Positions 11,932 to 24,354 are shown, counted from the stretch's first letter. The stretch is DNA of 64,000 bases from Mucor racemosus (GCA_027405735.1 JAPEHQ010000009.1:682001-746000), one strand, 5' to 3'. Translations and numbers: made by a program. The notes: a model not told the origin generated them from the letters alone.

Positions 11932-12079
11932 AAAAATGTAATAAAATTTTAATGTCTTGAAATTGTGTAACATACAATTATGATTTGAAGGGGGAGGGGG
12001 ATGGTTTATACGAGGGGTGGTAGTGTTATATTGTATTTGTTTGGTTTCTTTTTCACTTTTTCTCAAATATCAACAAGAA

Positions 12080-14393
12080 ATGTCTACTAAAAGAACAGGC
12101 TCAAGGATTCCTTCAGCTGCTTCTCATCGTAATGACAATGCTTCTACATTTTCAACAAATGAATCTACAACTGGTAGTAGACAACGTCAATCAAAGAGAG
12201 ATGAGGTATATATATAACAATATATATATAACAATATTATAGTGATCTATTGCTTATTCATATTCTGAATAGGCCATCAGAAAGAAATTAGAATCAGAAT
12301 TATCTAAAAAGAAGACTGGATCAAAAAGAGTTCGTCAAACTCGTAAAATCGCAGGCACTGTATCAGCTCTTAGACCTGCTCAAGCACTCACTGTTAAAGA
12401 AAATATGTTGGTTATTGAAGCATCTCAATTAATGGCAGCAAAGAGAAGTGATTGTGTACTTGTTGTAGATGAAGACGAGCATTTAAGCGGTATTTTCACT
12501 GCTAAAGATCTTGCTTATAGAGTAGTTGCTGAATCTTTAGATGCAAGGTATTTTGCTATTCGAGATTAAATATGTTGAAACAGATAAACTAAATAATGTT
12601 ATTTGTAGAAATACAACTGTCGCTAAAATTATGACTAAAGGCCCCATGTGTGTCACTTCTGATACATCTGCAACTGATGCTTTGAACCTTATGGTGTCCC
12701 GTGGTTTCCGTCATTTGGTAAATCGTTTTGGACGTTATTTCAATGTACATTCACTAATCAACCATATATTTTATTAGCCTGTATGTAATGAAGAAGGAGA
12801 TATTTTTGGATTATTAGATATTACAAAATGTTTATATGAAGCACTCGATAAAATGGAAAGGGCATTTGGTTCTTCTCGTAAATTATACGATGCCCTGGAA
12901 GGCGTTGAAAAAGAATGGACCAATTCACCTATTCAATTAGTTCAATACATGGAGGCTTTACGTGATAAAATGGAATGCCCTGACTTGAATTCAGTTTTAG
13001 ATGGTTTAGCTCCTGCTGAAGTCAGTGTAAAAACTAATGTTCGTGATGTTGCACGTATGATGAAAGAGTATCACACGACAGCTGTATTGGTTACAGATAG
13101 AGATGGTTTAGCTGGTATCTTTACAACAAAAGATGTTGTGCTACGTGTAATTGCTGCTGGCTTAAATCCAGAGAATTGTTCAGTTGTAAGAGTTATGACT
13201 CCCCATCCTGATACAGCACCTCCTCAAATGTCAATTATGGACGCATTAAGAAAGATGCATGGTAATATGAATGATACCATGACATTCTACAGTATACTAA
13301 AATGGGTTTTTTTTTATATTTAGACGGACATTATCTTAATCTTCCTGTCATTGAAGATGGTGATGTTGTTGGTATTGTTGATGTCTTGAAATTGACATAT
13401 GCTACAATGGAACAGATCAACAGTATCCAAGGCAACGATGGTGAAGGTCCCATGTGGGGTAGATTTTGGGATAGCTTTGGAGCTACAGATCAACATGACA
13501 CAGAATCACAACTTTCTGATCCATTGTCTTCTCAATTACTCTCTGCTCATTCACAAAATAGCAATACAAATGGTAATGGAGGTATCGCTCGTGCTATTTC
13601 TCCTGAGCCTTCTGCTTCATTCTCTCAACTTCAAGGTTTCTCAGAAATTACACCTAATGAATCAGCAAGCATGGTAGCCAACAATGAAGAAAGTCGTTCT
13701 ATCATGTCTGAAGATACTAGAGCGATGAGTAAAGGTGAAGATGTATTTTCCTTCAAATTTACAAGTGATGGCGGAAAGACCCATCGATTTGCATCTGTTT
13801 ATAACAGTTATACTGCACTTTTAGAAGCTGTGCGTCAAAAAATAATTGGAGAACATTTAGCTCATCTTGGAGCTAATCCAGATGATGTACCTGTTGAATC
13901 CTGGTTGAGTATCTCTTATTTGGATGATGAAGAAGATCAAGTTTTGATTACATCTGATGCAGATGTTTCTGATGCTGTCAAATTAGCTCGTAAAATGGGT
14001 CAAGATCGTGTCAAATTATTCGTACATGATGCCACTTTAAAGGAGGAAGAGGTAGTAGAGGAACCAGTTGTTATTGAAAAGGTGATAGAAGAAAAAGTAA
14101 TCGAACCAATTGCTCCCCCTGTCGTTACTCCCCCACCAACTATTGAAGTTACTGAAGCTATTCAAGAACCTCATCACGAGAAAAAGAGCAAGAGACGTAG
14201 CATTAAGAAAGAAGTTGAATCTGGTTCTGATTCAGAGGATGATGAAGCTCATGTCAGAGGCCGTAATAAACAAGAAGGCGCTACTGTTGCAGGCATTCCT
14301 CAAGAATTGGTGTTGCCAGCAGCCATTGCCTTTTTGGGTGTAGTTATTGTTGGCGTATTTGCCTTCTCACGAGTTAGCTCAAATCATCGTTAA
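12080..14393 (+). CDS. CBS-domain and PB1-domain membrane-anchored protein (Mug70-like)
   Basis: Five exons (12080-12205, 12273-12547, 12609-12717, 12778-13261, 13324-14393) give 687 aa. A basic, Ser/Thr-rich N-terminus is followed by four CBS motifs arranged as two Bateman pairs (about 70-192 and 225-350); CBS pairs usually bind adenosyl ligands. Two pieces show the pattern: CVLVVDEDEHLSGIFTAKDL and AVLVTDRDGLAGIFTTKD. A Ser/Asn-rich linker precedes a PB1 domain (about 470-555, with FKFTSDGGKTHRF and ISYLDDEEDQVLITSDAD), a heterodimerisation fold. An acidic/basic region comes next, and a single C-terminal transmembrane helix (LVLPAAIAFLGVVIVGVFAF) suggests a tail anchor. The same 4xCBS+PB1 layout is known in fission yeast Mug70. 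The ligand and biological role are unknown. Confidence 0.92.
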
Positions 14394-14760
14394 TCATACC
14401 GTAGATCAATTACAAGCATGCCCCCATTATTATATCAAACCAAGATTTTATTTATGTATTTATGAACAAAATAAACAAACAAACCCTTTCTAATTTTAGA
14501 GTGATGTTTTATGTTTAAATGATAAATTGGACATATTGCAGATCAGTGCTGAGAAAAATTAACTCATTTTAAATCAGGGGCAAGTTCAATTTTTGCAAAC
14601 AAATAATGCAAACAAAAAACATGTAAAGAAAGGTTGACATCTGAGGCACATTTTGTATTAAACATTGACTAATAAGTTTCGTCGTTTAAGATGTTAAAAA
14701 ATACTTTATACACAAACACTACGATATGCCACTATGGTAAGCGGAACATTAGTTTTGATT
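14394..14760. other. Intergenic region between convergent genes
   Basis: 367 bp between the stop codons of the CBS/PB1 gene and UTP23. AATAAACAAAC near 14,468-14,480 could be a plus-strand polyadenylation signal. Nothing else is recognised. Confidence 0.45.
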
Positions 14761-15588
14761 TTATTTCTTTTCTGTTGTAGCATTATTATCAGTCTTTTTC
14801 TTGGATGCAGGAGGAGCCTTCTTCTTTTTCTTCTTCATTGCTAAAGGATTAACACCTTTAACCTTTCTCTTTTTAGGCTGTGGTTTATGTGATTCGGTTT
14901 TCTTTTCCTCCTCTTCTTCATTGGAGAATAAAGCTCTTTTAATTCTCAAGGTATCTTTATCTAATGGCTTTACTTTTTCCATTTCATTCAATTTCATTAC
15001 TTGTTTTGATTTTTCTGTCATTGGCTCAAGACCGAGACTTTGTTGCTTGACATTGACATAAATGATTGGCACACCAGGAATCTTTCGCATGCGATCTTTA
15101 AGTTTGGGATTTTGAGTAGCAATACAGAAATGTAGTTTATTCTCGGTGCCAACCAAATCTCGAATACATTGATAGCTGGAAACAGGCGAGTCTTTATGTG
15201 GACAACGTCGAGCTTCAGATTTCTTGGCTAAAATGTAGGCACTGGTGAAATCATGGCCTTTGGATTTAATGTCTTGTAAAATACACTCGGTTACGACTAA
15301 TTCAATTTGGTTATTCAAACATGTATATTTAGGTATCTCTCAATGATTTTCATACCTAAACGAGTAATATCTCCCATTAAGAATGGGAGTTCATCTTTGA
15401 TATAAACTTGCTTTTCTAAAGCCGCTTTACAAAAGTCACCATCCACTAATTCAACATGTCAACTTCTCGATAAACTAATAGAATTGAAGATCGAATTACT
15501 TACTTAAAATTTGATATGGAGGTCTAAACCCAAATCCTACTGAATATGCATGAACAGTTTTCTTGTTTGAACGTGAAGCTTTAGTCAT
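14761..15588 (-). CDS. UTP23: rRNA-processing protein UTP23
   Basis: Three exons (15588-15504, 15445-15356, 15296-14761) give 236 aa. The N-terminus reads SVGFGFRPPYQILMDG, the typical Utp23/Fcf1 family start before a PIN-like nuclease fold. TECILQDI, a zinc-binding region beginning RRCPHK (about residues 92-113), ATQNPKLKDRMRKIPGVPII and a lysine-rich tail (KKKKKK) follow, as in Utp23. The protein is part of the small-subunit processome and acts in early 18S rRNA maturation and snR30 release in the nucleolus. The second intron must be removed at ...TTGAATTAG to keep the frame, giving ITRLVVTECI. It diverges from mitochondrial uS9 with 187 bp between starts. Confidence 0.92.
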
Positions 15589-15775
15589 GTTGGTTTTAAT
15601 CAAGGAAGAGAATTAGAGATTCGGGAAAATATTTTCATAAACGATTTAATGTGACTATTGGAGCCCGAAGAAAAAAGGTGCTGGGGATCAAAAAGAAGGT
15701 CTTTTTGTGAAGGGAGCATCTTCTGTCAAGGGGCCTGTAACTAAAAAACATATCTCTTTTTATTATTTTGTCGAT
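15589..15775. promoter_or_regulatory. Shared upstream region UTP23 / uS9m
   Basis: 187 bp separate the two divergent start codons. It is purine-rich on the plus strand around 15,660-15,720. Both genes serve ribosome production, so joint control is plausible but not shown. Confidence 0.4.
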
Positions 15776-16834
15776 ATGTCTAATTTATTGAAATTTGCTC
15801 GTATTTTACCTGCAAATGTGGTAACTCGTACCGTCAGCCGTCAAATGGTACCTTCCATGGTCAATGTATCTACTAGACGATTTGCCAGTAATTTCCATCA
15901 ACATCATCATCAACAACAACAACAACAACAAGATGACATTCTTCAATATAGAGAAAAGCCAGAATCATTATCTTATTTCACCGGTAACTTTAAATACAAC
16001 GATCTTTTGATTGAACTCGATGCACTCTACAAAAAATTCGAAGATTGGAAGCCTACAGATCATATTGAGGCAAACGTTCCTTCTGATCTTGTACAAATCA
16101 CTGATGACAAGGTTTATTCTTGGAAGTTGCGTGATAAAATGTCAGAATTACTTAGTATTCCTCTTACTACCTCACAATGGAGAAAAATTACAGCTCATCT
16201 CAGTACCCTTGCTTCTCTTCCCAAGCCTTTGCCTGCTTCTGTGGAAAGCATTTTAGAGCCCTATCAAAGATTTGATGCTTCTCATCAAAACAGCGGTGAA
16301 ATTAAGTCTCGTACCTTAGATGAAATGGGTCGTGCTTATGCTGTTGGCCGTAGAAAGGAATCTAGTGCTAGATGTTATCTTGTTGAAGGTGAGGGTAAGG
16401 TGCTTGTCAATGGTTTAGAAGTAGATCAATATTTTCAAAGATCTGTCGACCAAAATGAAGTAACTTTGCCATTGGATGTAACAGAGTTAAAGAATAAATT
16501 CAATGCTTGGGTTGTTGTGAAGGGTGGTGGAAGCACTGGTAATTCATCATTGTTCATCGGTTTCATTTGCTAGATTATTGATTTTTTTTTTCTTTAGGTC
16601 AAGCACAGGCTATTAAACTTGGCCTTGGTAAAGCTTTATTGATCCACAATAACGAATTAAAGCCTGTTTTACGTAAAGGTTAGTAACATTGGAAAATATA
16701 GAGTCAGATGAGAACTTGACTTAACGTGCGTTACATTTGTAGCTGGCTGTATTACTCGTGATCCCAGAGTTGTTGAACGTAAGAAGGAAGGTCAAAGAAA
16801 GGCCCGTGCAAAGTATACCTGGGTCAAACGTTAA
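15776..16834 (+). CDS. MRPS9: Mitochondrial small-subunit ribosomal protein uS9
   Basis: Three exons (15776-16538, 16598-16678, 16743-16834) give 311 aa. The N-terminus MSNLLKFARILPANVVTRTV looks like a mitochondrial presequence. An in-frame ATG at 15,707 would add 23 residues that weaken the presequence, so the later one is chosen. A His/Gln tract (HHHQQQQQQQ) follows, then a mitochondria-specific extension, then the uS9 core: AYAVGRRKESSAR, GKVLVNG, QAQAIKLGLGKAL and the C-terminal RDPRVVERKKEGQRKARA ending in KR, which reaches the decoding site in bacterial S9. Small His/Gln tracts are common in fungal mitoribosomal extensions. Confidence 0.94.
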
Positions 16835-17439
16835 GAAATCTTTGTATTTTCTACTATTTGCTGTATATTTGTTTTATATATATAAAAAAAAAAAAAAAAA
16901 AAATAATAATAATAATAAAAAAAGAGTCTTATCATTATTTAGAATATAGTATATACCTAATATATCTTTATTGCATTTATTGATGAATGTTATGCAACAA
17001 CTTTTTTCAATGTGTTGTGACAAATTTTTAGTTGTAAGGTAAGTAAATGCTTTTCAGATGAGCATACATTTTAAATAGTCAATTTGTATTACGCTATTCC
17101 AGTGCTAAAAAGCATATAGTCTATATCCATCTCTGTTGTCTGTCGGCAGTCGAGATTTGATAACATGAAAGAATACCATAATAAGCGATACAAATTCAAT
17201 CTACATACCAATATACCTGTAATATATGCATTTTCAAGTCGAAATTCTACTTTTGAAAATAGCGCTGATCTGTGTCTCTGCTAATCTTTTTTTCTAGTAA
17301 GCAATAAAACAAAAAATACCTCGTTGTACCTGAGATGTTTAAAATAAATGTAATTTTAGTTATTTTGATTGATCAATGTTTAAGGGTTCGAAAAAATCCT
17401 TTAATTACCTGACTTGGATTTTCACTGCTTAAATTCAAA
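16835..17439. other. Intergenic region with A/AAT run
   Basis: An A run followed by (AAT)n lies at about 16,883-16,922 just after the uS9m stop. The rest is AT-rich with no recognised gene. Confidence 0.5.
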
Positions 17440-18700
17440 ACTTTGGACCATAATATCTCTGCAAAAAATTAAGCTATACTAACACTTTTTAATAATAAAA
17501 CTTACTTGTTTTCAAGTGTTCTATAACATATTTAAGTATAAAAAAAATTCTGAGCACTTTTATTTTTTTCATTTTTTTGACATTTTTGTAGTAATTTTCA
17601 AAATATTTGATGAATCGAGCAGCATTTTGTTTACATTCATATTATCAAGCTCGTTGAGATCTCCTGGACACAATTTAGTTTTTTTCAAAATATTGATTTT
17701 TCGTGGAGACATCCTCAAAAATGTGTACAAAGAGATACCTTCGTTTCTAGCTTCAACTTTTCCCTTATATACCCTCATCCCAAATTCTGAATTTGAAAAA
17801 AAATCGACAAAAATCTCATTTTCTCTACGAAAAATGCAGATAAAAGACTCAACAATGGCTCGATCGATAGATAATTTTACGGCACATTATCTTCATTAAT
17901 TATATTTTAAATATGCTTATAAAAAGTGATGTGAATCTTCAAAAAACCTCCAAAATTTCATTGGGATTTTGTGCAAAATTCAATATGAAACATTTGTCTG
18001 AATTTTATTTAGATGGATGCAAAATTCAAAACTGTACAAAAACTATTTAATAAGCTATTTCAACTTACTTTGCAGTTCATGAGCCATTAAGCAATTTTGT
18101 TTTTTTGATCATTTTCTGGTCGATTTGTACAACAGATCGATTTTGAAACCCAGTTACCATAGGGTTAAACTGTAATATGAAATATTATTTTGATTATCTC
18201 GACGAAAAATCAATATTTTTGGCTGAAACAAAAAATGCAAAGTAGCTTGGAGTTGGATCTATCTTGTGAATGATGTATAAAGCATTAATACTTTAATTTA
18301 AGTGCTGCTCATATTTTTATAATCAATTTTAGGAAAACCTTGGTCAAATTTTGGTCAATATTTGGTCAGTGCACTAATATTCTAGAATTAGTATTTCTGT
18401 TTTCCAAGATATGTCAACCGCTTATAGAATGAGGGCTATTTACGTTTTCTTTGAATATTTTGCGTGATTCAACTGAATATTAACCGAAAACATTTGAAAA
18501 CCATTTAAGCCCCATCTGCAACATACTTTCCTACAACCGTAAAAACCGACAATAAAAACCTCCGTATCTCAATGAATTTCAATCCTATTAACTTCCCACT
18601 TTACATGGGGTAGGTAAACACCTTGGACGCGATGATCCCAAAGGGCAACTTTCACAACCTAATGCGTGTTGAGAAAATTCATGCCAAAGTGCACCTATAC
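17440..18700 (-). repeat. Dispersed repeat X, copy 2
   Basis: Same layout as copy 1 of X: the first ORF (MRVYKGKVEARNEG..., 17,778-17,569), then an intron-like segment. The second ORF (MKPQSFWF in other copies) is largely missing here, with the sequence diverging near 17,450. The opposite strand is also open for 127 codons. Family not recognised. Confidence 0.6.
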
Positions 18701-18757
18701 TTTACTGAGCCCTTTTAATGAAAACAATTAAAAATGTGATCTTTTTTATAGATAATG

Positions 18758-19726
18758 TGAAATGTCGAAAGAGTCTATATAAATAATCTTGCCAGAATAT
18801 TACACTTTTATTAACAATATATCCAAAGGATGTATTTATATACATTAATTATAACTATTACTAGGGTTTTACTATCTAAGAATATGATGTAAGTCAATGA
18901 TCCGCATTGATTTACTGTAACACTAATTATAGACTGTGACCTTGGATGTGAGACGTAGGATGAGTATCGACATAACTGATTTATCGAAAGGTAAATCGTA
19001 TAAAATTAATCAAATGAAAAAGTACCGTTTTATTATGAGCTTCTAGAGGGGGTTTATATACTAATTGAATGAGTGTATTAAATGTGAGTGATAATATAAT
19101 TAGAATGAGCATTTGGATATTGTGTGGATATATTGGAATCATGCTTCTATGATTCAATAGTAGCATGATTGTTGTATTTGCATATATAAATGTACCTTAA
19201 ATCGTAGTTTAAATATGACAATAAACTATGCCTTAACATATTTAGCATATGTGTCATATAAACACTATAAATGATTACCCTGATAATCACATAAGCTAAG
19301 TTCTGATAATCTAGACTTACAATAAAAGATAGAAAGTAAAGAATATTAATAATTAGTGTTGCCAAGAGCAACTAAAGACTTTAGACTGATCATCTATATC
19401 TGAATATAATTACATTAGCATAAGTGAGGATTGACACTAAATTTTAGTATGAGAACACTGTTCTAGACAGGTGTGTAAGCAATCCTTAAATCAAATATAA
19501 ATAGCAGTAGACATTCACCCTTCATTTGATTTCCCCATCTCGTTTTTATATTTAATAAAGATTGACCAATTCTTACGTACTTATCTTTCTTTATTACATA
19601 CATTTACAACAATGATGATAGACGCATGGAATATGACCTTGCTTGACTTGCATGTTGAACATCATGGTTTGACAGATGTTCTAAATTGGTAATTCGGTAA
19701 TTCCTAATTCTGATAGATCAATAACA
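18758..19726 (-). mobile_element. LTR-type insertion, family C long form, carrying a nested LTR
   Basis: The element begins TGAAATGTCG and ends AATAACA, and is flanked by TAATG at 18753-18757 and 19727-19731. The uninterrupted target is seen in copy 3 (reverse complement of about 44,450-44,460). The first roughly 205 bp are the same as the 220-bp elements at 22,002 and 23,537. The middle shares about 150 bp with LTR family A (GAATGAGCATTTGGATATTG block). Without the nested 442-bp LTR and its duplication the length is about 522 bp. Strand is not established with certainty. Confidence 0.7.
19170..19611 (+). mobile_element. Solo LTR, family F, nested
   Basis: 442 bp beginning TGTTGTA and ending TACAACA, a perfect 7-bp terminal inverted repeat, between ATGAT at 19165-19169 and 19612-19616. 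The uninterrupted site is visible inside LTR A near 1,102. TATAAATAG occurs near 19,495 and AATAAAG near 19,554, fitting a plus-oriented LTR. It sits inside the family C long element, so it is the younger of the two. Confidence 0.88.
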
Positions 19727-21902
19727 TAATGATCCACGCAAGCTGTCATTCTACATGAGTATAGACATCATGGGTAGATATTCTAGGTATATTCAATATC
19801 AGCTTGCATAAACTATTGTGCATTCGGTAAATTTGAACAAAAAGTTGATTACTTGCTATTCACACCTATTAAAGTCAGTCAGCTCACCAGTTCTCGCCAA
19901 ATATGGATCCAAATAAGCTCTCGTTGCAATGGTAGGTACATCTAGTGCTAATTTACAGAGTTTCAAAAGGTTCAGCCTCCCCTAGTTGCTGTGGAAATGG
20001 AGAAATCAAAACTCATACTTCCTTAAACTAATTTGTATGGGCTGTTTGAGATACTCTGAGCATTTTTGTAAAATCAAATAATGGTTCGAATTTGAATTTG
20101 ATGTTGAACTTGATAATACGTAGTGAATATACGAATAACATATCTTGATTTTATTAATTATCTAACAACTGTTTTTGAAGATGTATAACCACCATTTTTG
20201 ACAAAAAACCTATCCTCTCTTCCTGTTCTTAAAGATATTGAAGCAACTGAAAAAATGCTTGTAAAAATCAATAAATATTGATCCAAATGGGCTACAAGTT
20301 TCAAAGTATAATATACTACACCTATAAAATTATCCAGCGCTAAATAAATTTAGTATCCTATGAATTTTCTAGATAAATCGTACAAATCAAAATTATCCTT
20401 TTCCCTAATGGTGTCTGTTGCTAAATAGACAATTTTAAATTAGAAATAGGGCCCTAAATCAGTGAAAATTAGCATATACGGAAATGATGACACCGAAATT
20501 AATAATTACACATTGTGCTTATGCAATATGCATGACCAATGCTGTCGTATATAGTGCAATGTGGTCTGAATTTATTTTCAAAAAGTTTAGGTTACAAATT
20601 TTGATTTAAATAACTGTAAGCAAATGAATACTAGAAAATGGAAAACCTTTATTTCTTGAGTGGATTATTAATCTTGCTACAAAAAAGTAGTTCGACTAAA
20701 AAAAAGGCGATGGGAAATACAATTATAACTCTTCTATATTTATTAAGATATAAATATCTGTTCTTCAAATGCAGTTAAATGAAAATATCAGTCCTTTATG
20801 CTAGCATGCGTATTCAGATAAAAGAAAAGAATACCATTAATAGTCTGATATGCCTTATCAAACGGTGAATATATCCTTGGAATATGAAAACAAAAAGAGA
20901 GAAACAACACACGTAGAAAAGGATTTTCAAGGCTTTAAATTATTTAGCGCATTTACAACCCTGCTATATTGCACATTTCAGCCAATGTAAAAGCACCATT
21001 ACAGTGCATTAACCATAAATTAAGCAAAATAGGTAGTAACTGTTGTTATAAAAACATACATTTTTCTACCAGAAAAACCGCCTGTCATATCATACATTAA
21101 TTAAAAAATTGTAAAAGCGAGCCCGTAGAGCACCGCCGTAATTGAGCATAGCAAGAGTGAATGGCTAAGTCTTCTCTTATACTATGGTATATCTAAGTTT
21201 TAAATAAAAAGGCGATTTTGTTCAACTTTTCTTATATTTAATCATGTACGATCTGAAAATTCAGTTTTTATAGCGGACATTTTTAGGGACTCATTTTATC
21301 CTTACCAACACTCATGATTTTGATCAAAAAACAGAAAAATTAAATTTTGATGCCAAAATTGACGTTTAAATATACTACATTGTGAGAGAAAATTGTAGCC
21401 ATGACTAATACACATTTTATAAAAGCTTAATATTAAATGTTAAGTAATGAAACTTTGTACTTTTGGCCCAAAAACGGTTTTTTGATTAAAGGATTTTCAT
21501 GTAATATTTTGCAATAAAAATGTTTATTATTTTTTATTGAGCAAATAGAGCGCTAAATTCTCTATATGTGTAGATTTTTTGTTTTTATGAATGGTAGTAT
21601 AATTAACTCTAAATTTGCAAAACCAGAAAAAAAAATCAAAAAAATGTCAAAATCGATGATCTGGACAAGAATATTTTTTGAAATCAATATTCCGCTTATA
21701 AGCCTTGTAAGTCTTAAAAATAAGAGGTTTTACGATATTTGAGAATTTTTCAAGAGTTTACGATGCTGTTCCCATTTGATTCAAGCTTATTACAGTAAAC
21801 CTTTATACATGTTAATATTGTGTGGTAGTTTATTTGATAATAGTATAGTTTTACTTAATAATTATTGCGCTAGAGGTGATTTACATTAAGTTTTAATCTT
21901 AC

Positions 21903-22361
21903 CTCTCCAATATCATAAAAATAAACGTGGTCATCACCGGAACCTATTACCGCCTTTTTGCCCTCCTCTTTGTCCCAAGCCCATTTATTATTCAGTGCTT
22001 TCGAAATGTCAAAATAGTCTATATAAATAATCTTGCCAGAATATTACACTTTTATTAACAATACATCCAAAGGATGTATTTATATACATTAATTATAACT
22101 ATTACTAGGGTTTTACTATCTAAGAATATGATGTAAGTCAATGATCCGCATTGATTTACTGTAACACTAATTATAGACTGTGACCTTGGATGTGAGACGT
22201 AGGATGAGTATTGACATAACAGCTTTATCAGGACCAACTTAAGCAGCACTTACAATGATTGTCGGTATTTGCATTCAAATTCCATAAATTAAATTGACTG
22301 GTTCCATCACCAGTAGGATCAAGCGTACATATCATCGGCCCGCCTTATGATAAATGCCAAT
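21903..22361 (-). pseudogene. WD40-repeat exon remnant, copy 2, split by an LTR
   Basis: The best preserved copy of the exon, read on minus. A segment reads GGPMICTLDPTGDGTSQF, then an NLWNLNANTD block, CCLSWS, and after the LTR insertion WAWDKEEGKK and VYFYDIGE before the donor GTAAGA. The acceptor TTTTAG lies at 22,362-22,367. A 220-bp LTR (22,002-22,221) with its GCTTT duplication interrupts it. Confidence 0.6.
22002..22221 (-). mobile_element. Solo LTR, family C short form, copy 1
   Basis: 220 bp starting CGAAATGTC (mutated TGAAATGTC) and ending GACATAACA, flanked by GCTTT at 21997-22001 and 22222-22226. The empty site is in copy 3 near 42,220. Near-identical to 23,537-23,760 in reverse. 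Its strand is arbitrary. Confidence 0.8.
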
Positions 22362-23199
22362 CTAAAATCAGAAACATCCCATTGTCATTGTTTTAAGCTA
22401 TAAAAGCTTGATTTTTAATATTACAGCAATCAAATAAGAAACACGATAATACTAATAGCACATGGTGAGTATTTAACATCTAAGTAAGTTTGATAAAATA
22501 TGTTTTTAAACCCTTTTAAAAATCCTGAGGCAAATACAACATCTTGGTTGTCCTGCAATTTCTATTCATTAAAATGTTGCAATTTCCACTACACAATGAA
22601 TGCACCTTTTATCAAACTTGATCTTAATGTACATTAGGTTTCAGTTTTTTAACAGTTGTGTTCGTATAAACGAAATATTAAAATCAAATGTTGTAATCGA
22701 ATAAAAAAGAGATGATAAATCACGTAAATTAGCATAATTGAACTGTTTCGAGCGTTTTGAACTGAATACACCTTTACTTTCGACCTATAAAAATTTATAT
22801 ATTAGTAAAATTAATTCACAAGTAATGATTATGATGTACCTTTGAGAGCTGGTAGTGGTATACAAGACAACAACGTCTTGTTTTCTATTCTTGACTGTTG
22901 GCCAACTAAACATATTAACATACGTATATTCATTCATTCAAATCAAGTCGATACTACTATACATACTTTTATAATCACCAGTTTTTCTGCAGGTATTATA
23001 TATCAATTTTAGACCAAAAAAGCATTGATTGTAACGTAGATGATGGAACAAAATTATAAAGTAAAGCATAAGTTTCTGGATTGCCATAGCCTTTGTAATA
23101 TGTATTATACTATTTTATAATTCTATTAATAATACAGTAATAAAATCTTGAAGCAGCAAGGTATTCGTGATCGATTTAGTTCCTAGTTTGGAAGTGGAC

Positions 23200-24320
23200 G
23201 CGGTACAATTTTACATTTTAATGTTTTTGTGATTTAAAGTTGCTAGATCTTAGACGTTGACTGCGATCAATTTGATTATTAAACAAGCTTGGTATATGTA
23301 GTTTACTACATACATATAATAGCATTGTTGCAAGAGATCAAAGACCAAACAATCATCACACTACCACCACCAAATTTTACTGAACAAAAAATATGGTAGC
23401 TCTCATACTTTTTACTTTGTTTTCTTAAACCCAATGGCGTACCATCATTACCAAAAACACGAAATCTTGACTCATCAAACCAAATCACTTGTCTACATTG
23501 CTCATTAGACCAATTGATATGAAATTGTGCCCATTCTGTTATGTCAATACTCATCCTAGATCTCACATCCAAGGTCACAGTCTATAATTAGTGTTACAGT
23601 AAATCAATGCGGATCATTGACTTGCATCATATTCTTAGTAGATAGTAAAACCCTAGTAATAGTTATAATTAATGTATACAAATACATCCTTTGGATGTAT
23701 TGTTAATAAAAGTGTAATATTCTGGCAAGATTATTTATACAGACTCTTTTTGACATTTCACATTCCAGTCTATTTTGTTTATGTTTCTCTGTTAACTTGG
23801 GTTTAACAGCAGGTTTGTAATACTTAAAGCCCAAATTTCTTGTCCATTTTCTTGTTGTCGAGCGAGAAATTTTTTTTTCCATCATTCTGAGTTGTCCCGT
23901 AATGGTCTCTAATTTCTGAAAGCAATCTCTCCTTATTGTTCGCTCCAAATGACGTTGCGTAGTTGCGTATAATCATCATAGGAAGATGGTCTTTTAGTAT
24001 TTTTTCCTGTTAAAGTAGTACAGTACCAGTTTGATCTCCTCTAGATACAGTATGATACTTTAGACTGTAGGACGCTTTATATCAATCATAGTAGAAATGT
24101 CATATTGGCTAAATCCAAGCTGCTTTAAATAGAAAATTGCTCCGAGTTTTATTTTATTTTTACATCTTGTTTGGTTCCTGTTGAATCTCGCAATTTTTTA
24201 ACGTTAGTTTCAAAAATTTTGGACATTGTTTTATTAATAAAAAAAGTGTTTGAAAGAAAAGTATGACAAAAAAAAAAGAGAAAAAATAGGGAATGGATGA
24301 AACATTAGTAGCCCCAACTG
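23200..24320 (-). mobile_element. Tc1/mariner transposon remnant, copy 2
   Basis: On the minus strand it begins CAGTTGGGGCTACTAATG at 24,320 beside TA (24,321-24,322). It contains broken transposase pieces including QKLETITGQLRMMEKK, WTRNLGFKYYKPAVKPKL and VIWFDESRFRVFGND. A family C LTR splits it at 23,537-23,760. The 3' part and right end are missing in the same place as in the other two copies, so the truncation came before the duplications. Confidence 0.85.
23537..23760 (-). mobile_element. Solo LTR, family C short form, copy 2, inside Tc1
   Basis: 224 bp; read on minus it begins TGAAATGTC and ends GACATAACA, flanked by GAATG (CATTC on plus at 23532-23536 and 23761-23765). Tc1 copy 3 gives the empty site (ACTGGAATGGGCACAA). 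Both the element ends and the 5-bp duplication are clean. Confidence 0.88.
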
Positions 24321-24354
24321 TATTTCTGCCACATTTAATACTAACTGGAAAGTT

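Noticed and set aside
15707..15775. Upstream in-frame start for mitochondrial uS9
   Set aside because: It would place about 23 residues (MKGASSVKG...) before a good presequence; the ATG at 15,776 fits targeting better.
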